Assembly: GCA_016791425.1 (NCBI GenBank) | Contig: JAEUMQ010000003.1 | Span: 1 to 64,000, forward strand | Origin: Hyphomonadaceae bacterium | Lineage (GTDB): Bacteria; Pseudomonadota; Alphaproteobacteria; Caulobacterales; Aquidulcibacteraceae | Length of the DNA stretch: 64,000 nucleotides | Reading direction: 5' to 3' | Shown here: piece by piece, positions 46,735 to 55,914 of the stretch | How the letters are laid out: every line of letters begins with the position of its first letter | How positions within the stretch are numbered: position 1 is the stretch's first letter | Notes under the pieces: model-generated | Told to the model about the DNA's origin: nothing | The model's database searches: none | What the model saw: only the letters and a program-made list of their open reading frames with translations | Position numbers and translations under genes: made by a program

Positions 46735-47312
46735 CGGCTGAGCTTCCTCGGTGCGCGTGGCCGGGAACGGACCCGCTCTATCTTGAGTATCACGACACCG
46801 AATGGGGCGTGGCCGAGCGCGACGACCGCGCTTTGTTCGAAATGCTGTTGCTCGAGGGATTTCAGGCGGGGCTGTCGTGGATCACGATCCTGCGCAAGCG
46901 GGAGAATTTCCGCCGCGCGTTCGACGGCTTCGAGCCGGAGAAGATCGCGCGCTACACGCCGAAGAAGATCGAGCGGCTGATGGCGGATGAAGGGATCGTC
47001 CGGAACCGGCTGAAGTGCGAGGGCGCGGTGCTGTCGGCGCGGGCGTGGCTTCAGATGATGGAGGAAGGCCCGGGCTTCTCCAAGCATCTCTGGGGCTTCG
47101 TCGGCGGCAAGCCGATCGTGAACCATCTGAAGAAAGGCGATCCTGCGCCCGCGGAGACGGAGATTTCGCGCGCGCTCTCGAAGGATTTAAAGACGCGCGG
47201 GTTCAAGTTCGTGGGACCGACGATCGTCTACGCGTTCATGCAGGCGGTGGGCATGGTCAACGACCACGCAGTCACCTGCTTCCGGCATCCGGAGTTCAAG
47301 AAACGGACGTGA
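46725..47312 (+). CDS. tag: DNA-3-methyladenine glycosylase I
   Basis: Excises 3-methyladenine from alkylated DNA. The 195-residue protein has the Tag zinc site: C10 and H23 in LPRCAWPG and LEYHDTEWG, and a C-terminal H-x3-C in NDHAVTCF. The catalytic glutamate and aromatic cluster are in ALFEMLLLEGFQAGLSWITIL. The start is GTG 46725, or TTG 46731, both overlapping the upstream stop, which suggests translational coupling with the secreted-protein gene. Confidence 0.94.
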   Translation: MRLTAELPRCAWPGTDPLYLEYHDTEWGVAERDDRALFEMLLLEGFQAGLSWITILRKRENFRRAFDGFEPEKIARYTPKKIERLMADEGIVRNRLKCEGAVLSARAWLQMMEEGPGFSKHLWGFVGGKPIVNHLKKGDPAPAETEISRALSKDLKTRGFKFVGPTIVYAFMQAVGMVNDHAVTCFRHPEFKKRT

Positions 47313-47333
47313 GCGTCAGCGAGGGGCGACCGG

Positions 47334-48271
47334 TCAATCGAGCTCGAACTTCATCTTTGCGCGCGTGACGCTGTCGGAGACTAAGAGCGCGCCGAGCGAC
47401 GTTGGCTCCAGTTGCATCATTTCGATCGCAGCTGCTCCGAAGCCCCATCCCGGCGGAGTTTCGCTTTCAATCACGCAGGAGGGCAGCTGATGAAAACGGT
47501 GGCCGCAAACCACCGTCGCCTCGCCTTCCTGGCGCGCGGCACGCGCACGAGGTGGATAGAATTGGGATGTGAACTCGGGCGGCTGCGAGGGGAGATCGAG
47601 CGGCTCCTCCTGCATCGACCCGACATTAAGCGGCTCGTATTCCGGCGGCGCTCCGAAATTCACTGGCAGCGTCAGCACCGTTCCGGCCTTGAGTGCAGCG
47701 CTGAAAGACCCTTCAGAGACGCGGAATTTTGGCGCCAGAGACATCGCCGCGGCGCCGAAACCCATTCCTGCGGGCGTCTCGCGCTCCACCGCGCAATCGA
47801 GGCGACGCTCGGCGTTCACCGTGCAGCGGAGCTGTACGCGCGCGAGGATCGCGCGCGACTGCGCTTCTGGAGGATAAGCGCGCATCACGTCCGCGAAAGC
47901 GGGCGCGTCATCCCAAATGACGTAAGGCTCGGTCTCCCCTTCACTGTAAAAATTGATTGGCACGCGCACGCGTGCGCCAGCGACGGGCCTTCCTTCACGC
48001 ACGGCAGGCGCCATCCGGAAGGCGCGCGACATCCCGACGGCAGCTCCTCCGAAGCCCCACCCCGTCGGCGTTTCGCTCTGGACGATGCAAAGCGCGCGGT
48101 TGTCCAGCTCCACCGTGCGCCGGGCGGAAAGGCTGCGGCGAACTCCCGGCCCGTGGGACGTTCGATCCAAGCAGGCGGACGATCTCGCTTGTTGCCTTCT
48201 TCCGCCGTTGCCGCGACGGCCCAAGCAGAAGCCGCGGCGAGGATCAAACCCGAAATCGTTCGTCGCTGCAT
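47334..48271 (-). pseudogene. Frameshifted protein with three TonB-C-like repeats
   Basis: The gene begins at ATG 48271 with a signal peptide (MQRRTISGLILAAASAWAVA) but its frame stops at 47885. The rest of the protein continues from about 48130 in a second frame. There, three repeats end in ETPTGWGFGGAAV, ETPAGMGFGAAAM and ETPPGWGFGAAAI, a pattern seen in TonB C-terminal-like periplasmic domains. Against repeat 2, repeat 1 lacks about 11 residues between FPPGA and TVELDNRALC, so a deletion of about 32 or 34 bases around 48120-48140 would explain both loss and frameshift. Sequencing error is possible. It follows the POT transporter on the same strand. Confidence 0.72.
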
Positions 48272-48291
48272 CGCCGTCTCCGCGGCGGATG

Positions 48292-49704
48292 CTATCGCGC
48301 CGGGGTTGTGGAGTCAGCTGCCGTCGGCGCAAGGATCTTCCGGAAGAAGAGCGCGAAGAGGAGCATGTAGGCGCCGCCGCCCGCCACGAGGGCGGCGTGC
48401 ATGGCCCAGAACGAGAAGCCGTCCATCGATTCCAGGAATCCACCGATGCGTCCGACGATCATGTTGGCGGCGAAGAGGTGCAGATAATAGATGCCCATCA
48501 TCAGGCCGCCGACCGCGCGCGGCGATGCGCGCGAGAAGAGCGCCAGGCCGACCGGCAGGATCATCGCGAAGCCGATGTCGTTGACGGTGTGGAAGGCGAG
48601 CCCCCAGGCGAGCGAGGCCTTGATTCCGGTGGCTTCGTGCTGGGCGCTGGCGAACGCAAGCGCGAGCGGCGCGAACATCGCGATGCCGCAGCCGATCACC
48701 ATCTTGATGATCTCGTCGGGCTCGCGCCGCTTCTTCGACCACCAGCGCCAGAAGATGACAACCGCGAGGAGCGTGGCGGTGGAGATGAAGGCGTCGAGCG
48801 AGATGAGCCAGGTGACGGGCATGGTCTGGCCGAAGAATTCGAGCGCGTAAGTCTTTTCGCCCCATACCAGATAGGCGTTGAAGATCTCCTGGTTGCCGAC
48901 CAGCGAAAACGCCATCGCCGGGAGAAGCGCCACAAGCACCGCGACCTTCTTCCAGTCGCCGGGCGCCATCTTGGGAAGATCGGCTTTCGCAGCGGCGGCG
49001 CCGCGCTGACGTTCCGGCGGCAGATATTTGCGGCCGGCGAGATAGATCATGAGGCCGAACACCATGCCGACGCCCGCGGCGCCGAAGCCCCAATGCCACG
49101 CGACTTTCTGGCCAAGCGTGCCGCACACGAGCGGCGAGACGATCACGGCGATCTGGATGCCGAGGAAATAGATCTGGAAGGCGTCCGCGCGGCGGAGATC
49201 CTGCGGCGAATAGAGCTCGCCGACTTGGCTTGCGATATTGCCCTTGAAGCAACCAACGCCGGCAAGCAGGCAGGCGAGCGCGATCAGGAAAGAGAACTCG
49301 AACGCCATCAGAAAGTGGCCGATGGCCATCAGGATGGCGCCGAGCGCGACGGTGGCGGTGCGCCCAAGGATACGGTCAGCGATGAAGCCGCCGGCGAGCG
49401 GGGTGAGATAGACGCCGCCGGCATAGAGCCCGAAGATCACCGAGGCGAGCGCAGCCGGCGACAAGGGGCCGTAGGCGGCTTCGATCGCAGCGCGGAATTG
49501 GGTGAAGCCGGCGACGTTCTCGACGTGGCCGGGCAGGAGAAGCTGCTGGCCCATATAGAGCACGAGCAGCGCCTGCATGCCGTAATAGGAAAAACGCTCC
49601 CAAAGCTCGGCGAAGGTGAGATAGGCGAGCCCGCGCGGGTGGCCGAGGATTTCCTTGCCTGCCGGCGGCGTGAAATCGCCTACCGTCGCGTCAGCCGTGG
49701 TCAT
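48292..49704 (-). CDS. Proton-dependent peptide transporter (POT/PTR family)
   Basis: A 470-residue MFS-type peptide symporter. The helix-1 proton-coupling motif is ELWERFSYYGMQALLVLY (ExxERFxYY). A second POT motif lies in GFIADRILGRTATVALGA, and GVGCFKGNIASQVGELY follows. Typical di- and tripeptide uptake is expected; the exact specificity is open. ATG 49704 is used (GGAGCGG upstream); the open frame extends to 49761 over an unlikely N-terminus. The broken TonB-like gene starts 21 bp downstream. Confidence 0.92.
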   Translation of the reverse strand: MTTADATVGDFTPPAGKEILGHPRGLAYLTFAELWERFSYYGMQALLVLYMGQQLLLPGHVENVAGFTQFRAAIEAAYGPLSPAALASVIFGLYAGGVYLTPLAGGFIADRILGRTATVALGAILMAIGHFLMAFEFSFLIALACLLAGVGCFKGNIASQVGELYSPQDLRRADAFQIYFLGIQIAVIVSPLVCGTLGQKVAWHWGFGAAGVGMVFGLMIYLAGRKYLPPERQRGAAAAKADLPKMAPGDWKKVAVLVALLPAMAFSLVGNQEIFNAYLVWGEKTYALEFFGQTMPVTWLISLDAFISTATLLAVVIFWRWWSKKRREPDEIIKMVIGCGIAMFAPLALAFASAQHEATGIKASLAWGLAFHTVNDIGFAMILPVGLALFSRASPRAVGGLMMGIYYLHLFAANMIVGRIGGFLESMDGFSFWAMHAALVAGGGAYMLLFALFFRKILAPTAADSTTPAR

Positions 49705-49795
49705 CGCGCCGCTCCAGTCCGTCCCGTCAGCACTATCACGCCGCCGTGAAGGCGCTGGCAAGCCAAGCGATCAGCTTGCGACGGGAACGCCCTAT

Positions 49796-49879
49796 CCAGG
49801 TTGGAGCGCGGGCCTTATGGCCCGCATTGCATCACTCGGCGGAAAGAATGCGGGCCGTAAGGCCCGCGCTCCAACCTGG
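49796..49879. repeat. Nested 33-bp inverted repeat
   Basis: Arms at 49796-49828 and 49847-49879 are inverted copies with one difference (a G-U pair in RNA), separated by an 18-base loop. Each arm contains its own hairpin GCGGGCC-TTAT-GGCCCGC, so one or two structures are possible. It lies between gltX and the POT gene. It resembles REP-type mobile palindromes rather than a terminator, because there is no T tract. Confidence 0.9.
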
Positions 49880-49891
49880 AGACGGCTCGCG

Positions 49892-51229
49892 CTAGGCGGC
49901 CTTGCCTTCGAGGCGGGCCTTGGCGCGGTCGGGGCCGATGAGCGCGAAGATGGGCGCCATCTCGGGGCCGTGCTCGAGGCCGGTGAGCGCCTGGCGGAGC
50001 GGCATGAAGAGCGCCTTGCCCTTGGCGCCGGTCTTCTCCTTCACGGCGTTGACGAAGGCCGGCCAGGATTGGGCGGTGTACGGACCTTTCGGCAGAAGCG
50101 CGAGCGCGGTCTCGGCGAAGGTCTTGTCCGGGATGACCGGATCGATGGGGCCTTTGACGATCCTCGCCCATTCGGCGACGTCGGACATGAGGTGGATGTT
50201 GGCGCGCACCGCGTTCCAGAAATCCTCGCCGAGATCGGCGTTGTGTTCCGCGAGCTTCGGTTTGGCTGCGGCGTAGTCGAGCTTGTGCAGCACCGTGGCG
50301 TTGAGGCGCTTCAGCTCCTCCGGATCGAAGCGGGCGGGAGCGCGGCCGATCTTGTCGAAGGAGAATTCGTTCGCGAGCTCTTCGAAGGCGGCTTTCGCCT
50401 CGACGGGATCGGAGGTGCCGATCTTGGCGAGGTAGGACAAGATCGCGATCGGCTCGAAGCCCTCTTCGCGCAATTCGCTGACGGAAAGCGAGCCGAGGCG
50501 CTTGGAAAGCCCCTGCCCGTCGGCGCCGACCAGCAATGGAAAATGGCCGAAGCCGGGAACTTTCGCGCCGAGCGCCTCGAAGATCTCGATCTGCACGCCG
50601 GTATTGGTGACGTGATCCTCGCCGCGGACGATGTGCGTGATCTTGAAGTCGATGTCATCGACGACCGATGGCAGCGTGTAGAGATAGGCGCCGTCGGCGC
50701 GGATGAGCACGGGATCGGAGAGCGAGGCGGTGTCGATCGATTGAGGCCCACGCACGACGTCGGTCCATTCCTTGCGCGCGCCGGAGAGCTTGAAGCGCCA
50801 GTGGGCGCTGCGGCCCTCCGCTTCGAGCTTGGCCTTCTCCTTCGCAGTGAGCTGCAGCGCGGCGCGGTCATAGACCGGCGGAAGCCCGCGCGATTGGGCG
50901 ATGCGGCGCTTGCGCTCGAGCTCGTCCTCGGTCTCGTAGCAGGCGTAGAGCAGGCCCGCGGCCTTGAGCTTCTCGGCGGCCGCGTCGTAGGCGGCGAAGC
51001 GTGCGGACTGGTTGGCCTTGGCGTCCCAGTGGAGGCCGAGCCAGGAGAGATCGGTCTCGATGCCCTGCTCGTATTCCTTGGTGGAGCGGGCCAGATCGGT
51101 GTCGTCGATGCGCAGCAGCATTTTGCCGCCCTGCCCCTTGGCGAAGAGCCAGTTGAGCAAGGCCGTGCGGATATTGCCGACGTGAAGCCGGCCCGTGGGC
51201 GACGGCGCGAAGCGAAGATGAACACTCAT
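49892..51229 (-). CDS. gltX: Glutamyl-tRNA synthetase
   Basis: Charges tRNA-Glu (in alphaproteobacteria commonly also mischarges tRNA-Gln for GatCAB). The 445-residue class I enzyme has HIGH-type motif APSPTGRLHVGNIRTALLNW and DDTDLARS. The KMSKS loop is atypical: GQGLSKRLGSLS. The ATG at 51229 (MSVHLRFAPSP) is chosen; the frame is open to 51268. Some alphaproteobacteria carry two GluRS copies, and whether this is the only one cannot be judged from this window. Confidence 0.95.
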   Translation of the reverse strand: MSVHLRFAPSPTGRLHVGNIRTALLNWLFAKGQGGKMLLRIDDTDLARSTKEYEQGIETDLSWLGLHWDAKANQSARFAAYDAAAEKLKAAGLLYACYETEDELERKRRIAQSRGLPPVYDRAALQLTAKEKAKLEAEGRSAHWRFKLSGARKEWTDVVRGPQSIDTASLSDPVLIRADGAYLYTLPSVVDDIDFKITHIVRGEDHVTNTGVQIEIFEALGAKVPGFGHFPLLVGADGQGLSKRLGSLSVSELREEGFEPIAILSYLAKIGTSDPVEAKAAFEELANEFSFDKIGRAPARFDPEELKRLNATVLHKLDYAAAKPKLAEHNADLGEDFWNAVRANIHLMSDVAEWARIVKGPIDPVIPDKTFAETALALLPKGPYTAQSWPAFVNAVKEKTGAKGKALFMPLRQALTGLEHGPEMAPIFALIGPDRAKARLEGKAA

Positions 51230-51437
51230 GAGAGGCCGGCTTATGGGCCCCGGGGGGCGCGCCTTCAATACGCGTTTTGGCGGCGCGGCCGCCCGCCAAT
51301 GAGGCGATCCGGTCGCCTTACAGCGAATTTAATCGTTTGATGAATTCTTCACTGGACCCGGGGCGTCGAAGCGGCCCAAAGCGCGGTCAACAACAAGGAG
51401 GCAACGACCGCAAGGGATCTTCGAAAGGAGCATCCAA

Positions 51438-51797
51438 ATGCGTGCAAGACTCTCCGGCGTGCTTTCCATCGCCGCCCTTCTCCTCGCTTCGGCCCCGGCC
51501 GTCCTCGCGGCGCCCGCCTCGGCGGAGGAATTCTCCATCCGCATCACGGTCGTGCAGGCCGATCTCGACACGCCGGCCGCGCTCGCGCGGCTCTATGGGC
51601 GCGTGGAGGACGCCGCGACTGAGATCTGCCGGCGCTCGTCGCTCGATGCGGACGGAGTCTTTCGCTCGTCGGGCGCGTGCCGGCGTGAGGCCGTGGCGCG
51701 AGCGATCGAGGGCGCCCATCTGGCGCCGCTCAGCGCGTTCCATGCGGACATGACGCGCGAGCCGGTGCGCGCAAGCCCGGTGCTGGCCTCCCGCTAG
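51438..51797 (+). CDS. UrcA family protein
   Basis: A 119-residue secreted protein with signal peptide LSGVLSIAALLLASAPAVLAAP. The UrcA pattern is visible: a strand FSIRITVVQADLDTPAALARLYGRV, then a disulfide pair in EICRRSS and SGACRREAVARAIEGAH. Function is unknown; the family is common in Caulobacterales and sphingomonads. ATG 51438 has AAAGGAG upstream. It is divergent from gltX. Confidence 0.85.
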   Translation: MRARLSGVLSIAALLLASAPAVLAAPASAEEFSIRITVVQADLDTPAALARLYGRVEDAATEICRRSSLDADGVFRSSGACRREAVARAIEGAHLAPLSAFHADMTREPVRASPVLASR

Positions 51798-51931
51798 GCC
51801 AACAGCGACGCCGCCGTGCCGGTAAAGCGCGGCGGCGTTCGCGTCTTCTTCTGTTGTCGCGATTTCTCGCGCCCAGCCGGTTCCCACCTGGACGGAAATC
51901 GCTAGGGTGCGCGCCAAACGAGGAGACGCCT

Positions 51932-52927
51932 ATGCGCGTGCGCGAGATCAGGCTGAAGAGCCGGCCCGTCGGCATGCCGACTGCGGAGAATTTCGAGATC
52001 GCCGAGGTCGAGACGGCGGCGCCGGGGCCGGGCGAGGCGCTGGTGCGGAACCTCTGGATGTCGGTGGATCCGTACATGCGCGGGCGCATGTACGATCGGG
52101 CGAGCTACGTGCCGCCGTTCCAGGTCGGGGAAGCGCTGCAAGGCGGCGCGATCGGCGAAGTCCTCACGTCGAACGATCCAGGCCTGAAGCAGGGCGACCT
52201 GGTGGAAAGCATGCTCGGGTGGCGCGAGGCATACAGCGCGCCGGCCGGCATGCTGACGAGGCTGCCGGAGAGCAAGGTTCCGCCGCAGGCGTTCCTCGGC
52301 GTGCTCGGCATGCCGGGACTGACCGCTTATGCGGGGCTGCTGGAGATCGGCCAGCCGAAGGAAGGCGAGACGGTGTTCGTCTCCGGCGCCGCGGGCGCGG
52401 TGGGGTCGGTGGTGTGCCAGATCGCGAAGATCAAGGGATGCCGCGTGGTCGCGTCGGTGGGGTCGGCGGCGAAAGGCGATTGGCTGAGAAGCGTCGGCGT
52501 CGACGCGGTCGTCAACTACAAGGACGGCGATCTCCTGGCGAATGTGCGCGCGGCGGCGCCCAAGGGCGTGGATGTCTATTTCGACAATGTCGGGGGCGCA
52601 CATCTGGAGGTCGCGCTGGAAGTCGCGCGGCCGTTCGCGCGGTTCGTCGAGTGCGGGATGATCTCGCAATACAACAACACGGCCGCCACGCCGGGGCCGA
52701 GCAACATGACGAACATCGTCGGCAAGAGCCTCAAGCTGCAGGGCTTCATCGTCCTGCAGTACGCGCATCTGCGCGACCAATTCCGCCGCGAGATGATCGA
52801 GTGGATCGAGGCGGGCAAGGTGAAGTGGGAAGAGACGGTCGAGAGCGGCATCGAGCGCGCGCCGGGGGCGTTCCTCAACCTCTTCACCGGCGCCAATACG
52901 GGCAAGATGCTCGTCAAGCTCGCCTGA
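51932..52927 (+). CDS. NADP-dependent oxidoreductase (MDR, CurA-like)
   Basis: A 331-residue medium-chain reductase without zinc ligands. Signature segments are LVRNLWMSVDPYMRGRMYD and the Rossmann region ETVFVSGAAGAVGSVVCQIAK followed by GCRVVASVGSAAKGDWL and FDNVGGAHLEVAL. Enzymes of this branch reduce the carbon-carbon double bond of enones. ATG 51932 has CGAGGAGACG upstream. The next gene starts 26 bp downstream in the same direction. Confidence 0.93.
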   Translation: MRVREIRLKSRPVGMPTAENFEIAEVETAAPGPGEALVRNLWMSVDPYMRGRMYDRASYVPPFQVGEALQGGAIGEVLTSNDPGLKQGDLVESMLGWREAYSAPAGMLTRLPESKVPPQAFLGVLGMPGLTAYAGLLEIGQPKEGETVFVSGAAGAVGSVVCQIAKIKGCRVVASVGSAAKGDWLRSVGVDAVVNYKDGDLLANVRAAAPKGVDVYFDNVGGAHLEVALEVARPFARFVECGMISQYNNTAATPGPSNMTNIVGKSLKLQGFIVLQYAHLRDQFRREMIEWIEAGKVKWEETVESGIERAPGAFLNLFTGANTGKMLVKLA

Positions 52928-52953
52928 CGCGGCGCGAAAGAACATCCGTCCTG

Positions 52954-53844
52954 ATGAGCAAACTCTTCCAAGCCTTCGTCATGGTCGATTGGAGCGCGGC
53001 CTCGAAGCCGGCGACGGGCGCCGATTCCATCTGGATCGGGCTCATCAAGCGCAATGTACGCTTCCAGCCGACCTACGAGGCGCACAATCCATCGACGCGC
53101 GCGGAGGCGGAGGCCCTGATCTCGTCGCTGTTGACGGATTTCGAGAAGCGCGGCGAACGGGCGCTCTTCGGGTTCGACTTTCCGCTCGGGTTTCCGCGCG
53201 GCACGGCGGCGGCGTTGAAATTTTCCGGCGATCCCTGGTCGGCGATGCTCGATTTCCTCGCGGGCGAAGTGAAAGACAAACCGACGAACGCGAACAACCG
53301 CTTCCAGGTCGCGGCGAAGATGAACCGGCTGATGACCGGCGGGGCCTTTCCGTTCTGGGGCGCGCCGCAGCGCGATGCGCAGACGATGCTGATGGTGAAG
53401 CGGCCGCGCGAGCATGACGCGGGCGATCTGCCGGAATTCAGACTGGCGGAAGCGGCGGCGAAGGGCCCCTCTTCCGTGTGGAAGCTCTATTATCAGGGCT
53501 CGGTCGGGGGGCAGGCGCTGACCGGGTTGCCGATGATCCGTCGGCTGATGAAGGCGCATCCGGGCGTGCAGCTCTGGCCTTTCCAGACCGGCTGGAGGCC
53601 GCTCACGGCGAAGGATGTCGAAGAGACGAGCGCGGTGTTCGCAGAGATCTATCCCTCGATGTTCGGCGCCAAGCCCGCTGCGAACGAGATCAAGGACGCC
53701 GCGCAGGTGCGCGCGGCAGCGGAGCATTTCGCGGCGCTGGACGAGAAGCTGCAGCTCGGCAAGCTGTTCGGCCCCGCCAAGGAAGACGAACGGCGCGAGA
53801 TCGTCGAGCGCGAGGAAGGTTGGATCCTCGGCGTTCCGGGTTAG
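52954..53844 (+). CDS. Conserved hypothetical protein, DUF429/RNase H-like
   Basis: A 296-residue soluble protein beginning MSKLFQAFVMVDWSAASKP. The repeated pattern of hydrophobic strands ending in acidic residues (MVDWSA, ALFGFDFPLGFPRG) suggests an RNase H-like fold with a D at strand 1 (VD) and a second acid in GFDFP. That is an inference from pattern; no catalytic set is proven. It is next to the oxidoreductase (26 bp) and may be cotranscribed. Convergent with the MATE gene. Confidence 0.7.
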   Translation: MSKLFQAFVMVDWSAASKPATGADSIWIGLIKRNVRFQPTYEAHNPSTRAEAEALISSLLTDFEKRGERALFGFDFPLGFPRGTAAALKFSGDPWSAMLDFLAGEVKDKPTNANNRFQVAAKMNRLMTGGAFPFWGAPQRDAQTMLMVKRPREHDAGDLPEFRLAEAAAKGPSSVWKLYYQGSVGGQALTGLPMIRRLMKAHPGVQLWPFQTGWRPLTAKDVEETSAVFAEIYPSMFGAKPAANEIKDAAQVRAAAEHFAALDEKLQLGKLFGPAKEDERREIVEREEGWILGVPG

Positions 53845-53863
53845 GGTTCCTGCGGGCTTTTCT

Positions 53864-55204
53864 TCAGCTCCCTTCCCCCGCAGGCGCGGGAGAAGGCAGG
53901 CGCCGCGTGAGCCAGAGCAAGCGGGCGCAGAGAACGGCGGCGGACAGCACGCTCGCCCAGAAGATCGCCCAGAGCAGTCCGCCGACACCCTGCGCGTGGA
54001 TTTCGGCGAGCCAGAACGCCAGCGGCGGCATCACCACGACATAAGCGAGGATGTGGCTTGCGGTGGGAAACCAATTATCGCCGCGGGCGCGCAAGACGGC
54101 GGCCAGCACGACCTGCGCGCCATCGGGCGTGAGCACGAAAGCCGCGAGCGGCACGAGCGCGGCGACGAGCGCCACGAGCGCGAGGTCGGCGGTGTATCCG
54201 CGCGCAACCGGGTGCGCGAAGGCGAACATGAGGACGCCCGCGGCAAACATCGCGGCGGCGTTCATCACAACGCCCGTCCAGCCTGCGCGCGAGGCGTCGG
54301 ACGGCGCGGCGCGGCCGATCGCTTCGGCGGTCAGCACGGCGGCGGCGGAGGCGAAGCCGAGCGCGACCATGAAGACGAGCGCGAGCATGTTGACCATGAT
54401 CTGGTAGCCGGCGACGGCGTCCGCCGAGATGCGTCCGGCGATGATGGTCATGCCGGAGAATGCGCCTGCTTCGGCCGCCTGGCTCACGGCGGCGGCGGCG
54501 CCGACCCCGAGCAGCGCGCGATAATTCGGATCGGGGGACCGCGCTTGTCCGCGCACGCCGTAACGGATCGCATCCTTCATCAGGAAAACCCAAGCGATGA
54601 GGCCGGCGGCGAGAAAGAGCCGTGCGCCGACCGTCGCCCACGCGGAGCCGATCGCGCCGTGCTCAGGCACCCAGGCCAGATTAAGCGCGAGATTGAGCGC
54701 GTTGGCCGCCCACATGATGATGGTCGGCGGCATCGGACGCTGGATCGCCTCCATGAAAAGCGACGCGGCGATGAACAGCAGATGCAGCGGCACGGAGAGC
54801 GCGAGAACGTGCATCACCGCGGCGGACGGGCGTGCGAGCTCGGGCGCGATGCCGAAGCTGGTGAAGAGCGCTTCGCCGCCGAGCCATGAGATTACGACCG
54901 CAACGGCGCCCGCGACGGCCGCGATGACAAGCCCTCGGCGCAGCGCTTCGCCGGCTTTCGCCGGCTCGCTCTCGCCGATCGCGCGCGCCGCGAGCACCTG
55001 CACGCCGGTGAGCAAGCCGATGCCGGTGACGAGGAAGACGGCAGTCGGGGCCCAGCCGAGCGCCTGGTGCGGCAATTCATGCGCGGCGAGCTGGCCGACG
55101 ACCACGACGTCCACGAGGCCCATACCCATGATGCCGAGGCGCGACAGCGCAACCGGCCAGGCGAGCCGGGCAAGATCGGGGATGTAGGAGCGGCGCGCGG
55201 CCAT
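53864..55204 (-). CDS. MATE family efflux transporter
   Basis: A 446-residue multidrug/toxin extrusion protein with twelve hydrophobic segments in two halves (LARLAWPVALSRLGIMGMGLVDVVVVGQLA at the start of half 1; ALLGVGAAAAVSQAAEAGAF at the start of half 2). Sodium or proton coupling is not decidable. The last residues LPSPAPAGEGS look translated from a GC-rich palindrome at 53867-53890, so the C-terminus may have been extended by repeat insertion. ATG 55204 is preferred to GTG 55213. Confidence 0.91.
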   Translation of the reverse strand: MAARRSYIPDLARLAWPVALSRLGIMGMGLVDVVVVGQLAAHELPHQALGWAPTAVFLVTGIGLLTGVQVLAARAIGESEPAKAGEALRRGLVIAAVAGAVAVVISWLGGEALFTSFGIAPELARPSAAVMHVLALSVPLHLLFIAASLFMEAIQRPMPPTIIMWAANALNLALNLAWVPEHGAIGSAWATVGARLFLAAGLIAWVFLMKDAIRYGVRGQARSPDPNYRALLGVGAAAAVSQAAEAGAFSGMTIIAGRISADAVAGYQIMVNMLALVFMVALGFASAAAVLTAEAIGRAAPSDASRAGWTGVVMNAAAMFAAGVLMFAFAHPVARGYTADLALVALVAALVPLAAFVLTPDGAQVVLAAVLRARGDNWFPTASHILAYVVVMPPLAFWLAEIHAQGVGGLLWAIFWASVLSAAVLCARLLWLTRRLPSPAPAGEGS

Positions 55205-55273
55205 CTTAGACACTTTTGCCCCGGAGCGGGTCGCGGGCTTTAGCCGAAGGCGATCGCGTTCGCCAGCGAAGGC

Positions 55274-55480
55274 TTAGTCGGGGGCTGGGGCTTCGTCGTC
55301 AAAGATCTCTTCGATCCGGCGGCCGAAGAGGCGCGCGATGCGGAACGCGAGCGGCAACGAGGGATCGTATTTTCCTGTTTCGATGGCGTTGACGCTCTGG
55401 CGCGAGACGCCGAGGCGTTCGGCGAGCTCGGCCTGGCTCCAGTTCCGCTCGGCGCGCAGCGCGCGCAGCACGTTCTTCAT
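55274..55480 (-). CDS. XRE-family HTH transcriptional regulator (YozG-like)
   Basis: A 68-residue DNA-binding protein that is almost only the helix-turn-helix: NWSQAELAERLGVSRQSVNAIETGKYDPSL. Its stop is at 55274. It overlaps the upstream membrane protein as ATGA at 55477-55480, so both are one unit. Such tiny regulators commonly pair with a small membrane protein and may control their own operon. Confidence 0.9.
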   Translation of the reverse strand: MKNVLRALRAERNWSQAELAERLGVSRQSVNAIETGKYDPSLPLAFRIARLFGRRIEEIFDDEAPAPD

Positions 55481-55890
55481 CGATACCGACGCGCCACAAT
55501 GCCGGTCGCAAGGCCCCACACCAGGATCATGGCGGGAAAGACGAAGATCACCTGCAGGCGGGGAAAGTCGGCGAAACCTTCCAGAAAACCGTAGGCCAGC
55601 GATCCGAAGCCGACGAGGCCCATCGCGATGAGCATCGCTTCGCTTTGGATGCGGCGCTGCAACTCGTCCATCGCACGGAAGAAGACGAGATAGGCGCGCA
55701 ATGCGAGGAGCAGCGGCGCCATCGGAACGAGCGCCAACGGGATGCTCGCCCATGCGGGCGGGTGGAGCTGCCTCACGACATGGGAGAGCGCGACGACGGC
55801 GAGCGCATACGCCAGCATCGCGGGAAGGAATGTCCGTGCGTAGCGCCGGGCCGCGGGGCTCATGTCGGCGCAGCGGTCCTTGTCGATCAC
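55477..55890 (-). CDS. Small four-TM membrane protein paired with XRE regulator
   Basis: A 137-residue integral membrane protein with four hydrophobic helices: FLPAMLAYALAVVALSHVV, ASIPLALVPMAPLLLALRAYLVF, SEAMLIAMGLVGFGSLAYGFL and LQVIFVFPAMILVWGLATGIV. The cytoplasmic loop FRAMDELQRRIQSEAM is conserved-looking. The function is unknown. The start is GTG 55890 with AGAGGAGG 6 bases upstream. It is the first gene of a two-gene operon. Confidence 0.85.
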   Translation of the reverse strand: MIDKDRCADMSPAARRYARTFLPAMLAYALAVVALSHVVRQLHPPAWASIPLALVPMAPLLLALRAYLVFFRAMDELQRRIQSEAMLIAMGLVGFGSLAYGFLEGFADFPRLQVIFVFPAMILVWGLATGIVARRYR

Positions 55891-55914
55891 GGCGGCCTCC
55901 TCTCTGACAAGGAT

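Noticed and set aside
51907-53844. A 645-residue frame that would join the reductase region to the DUF429-like gene
   Set aside because: Its first half is an out-of-frame shadow of the MDR reductase. Only the part from ATG 52954 looks like a real protein.
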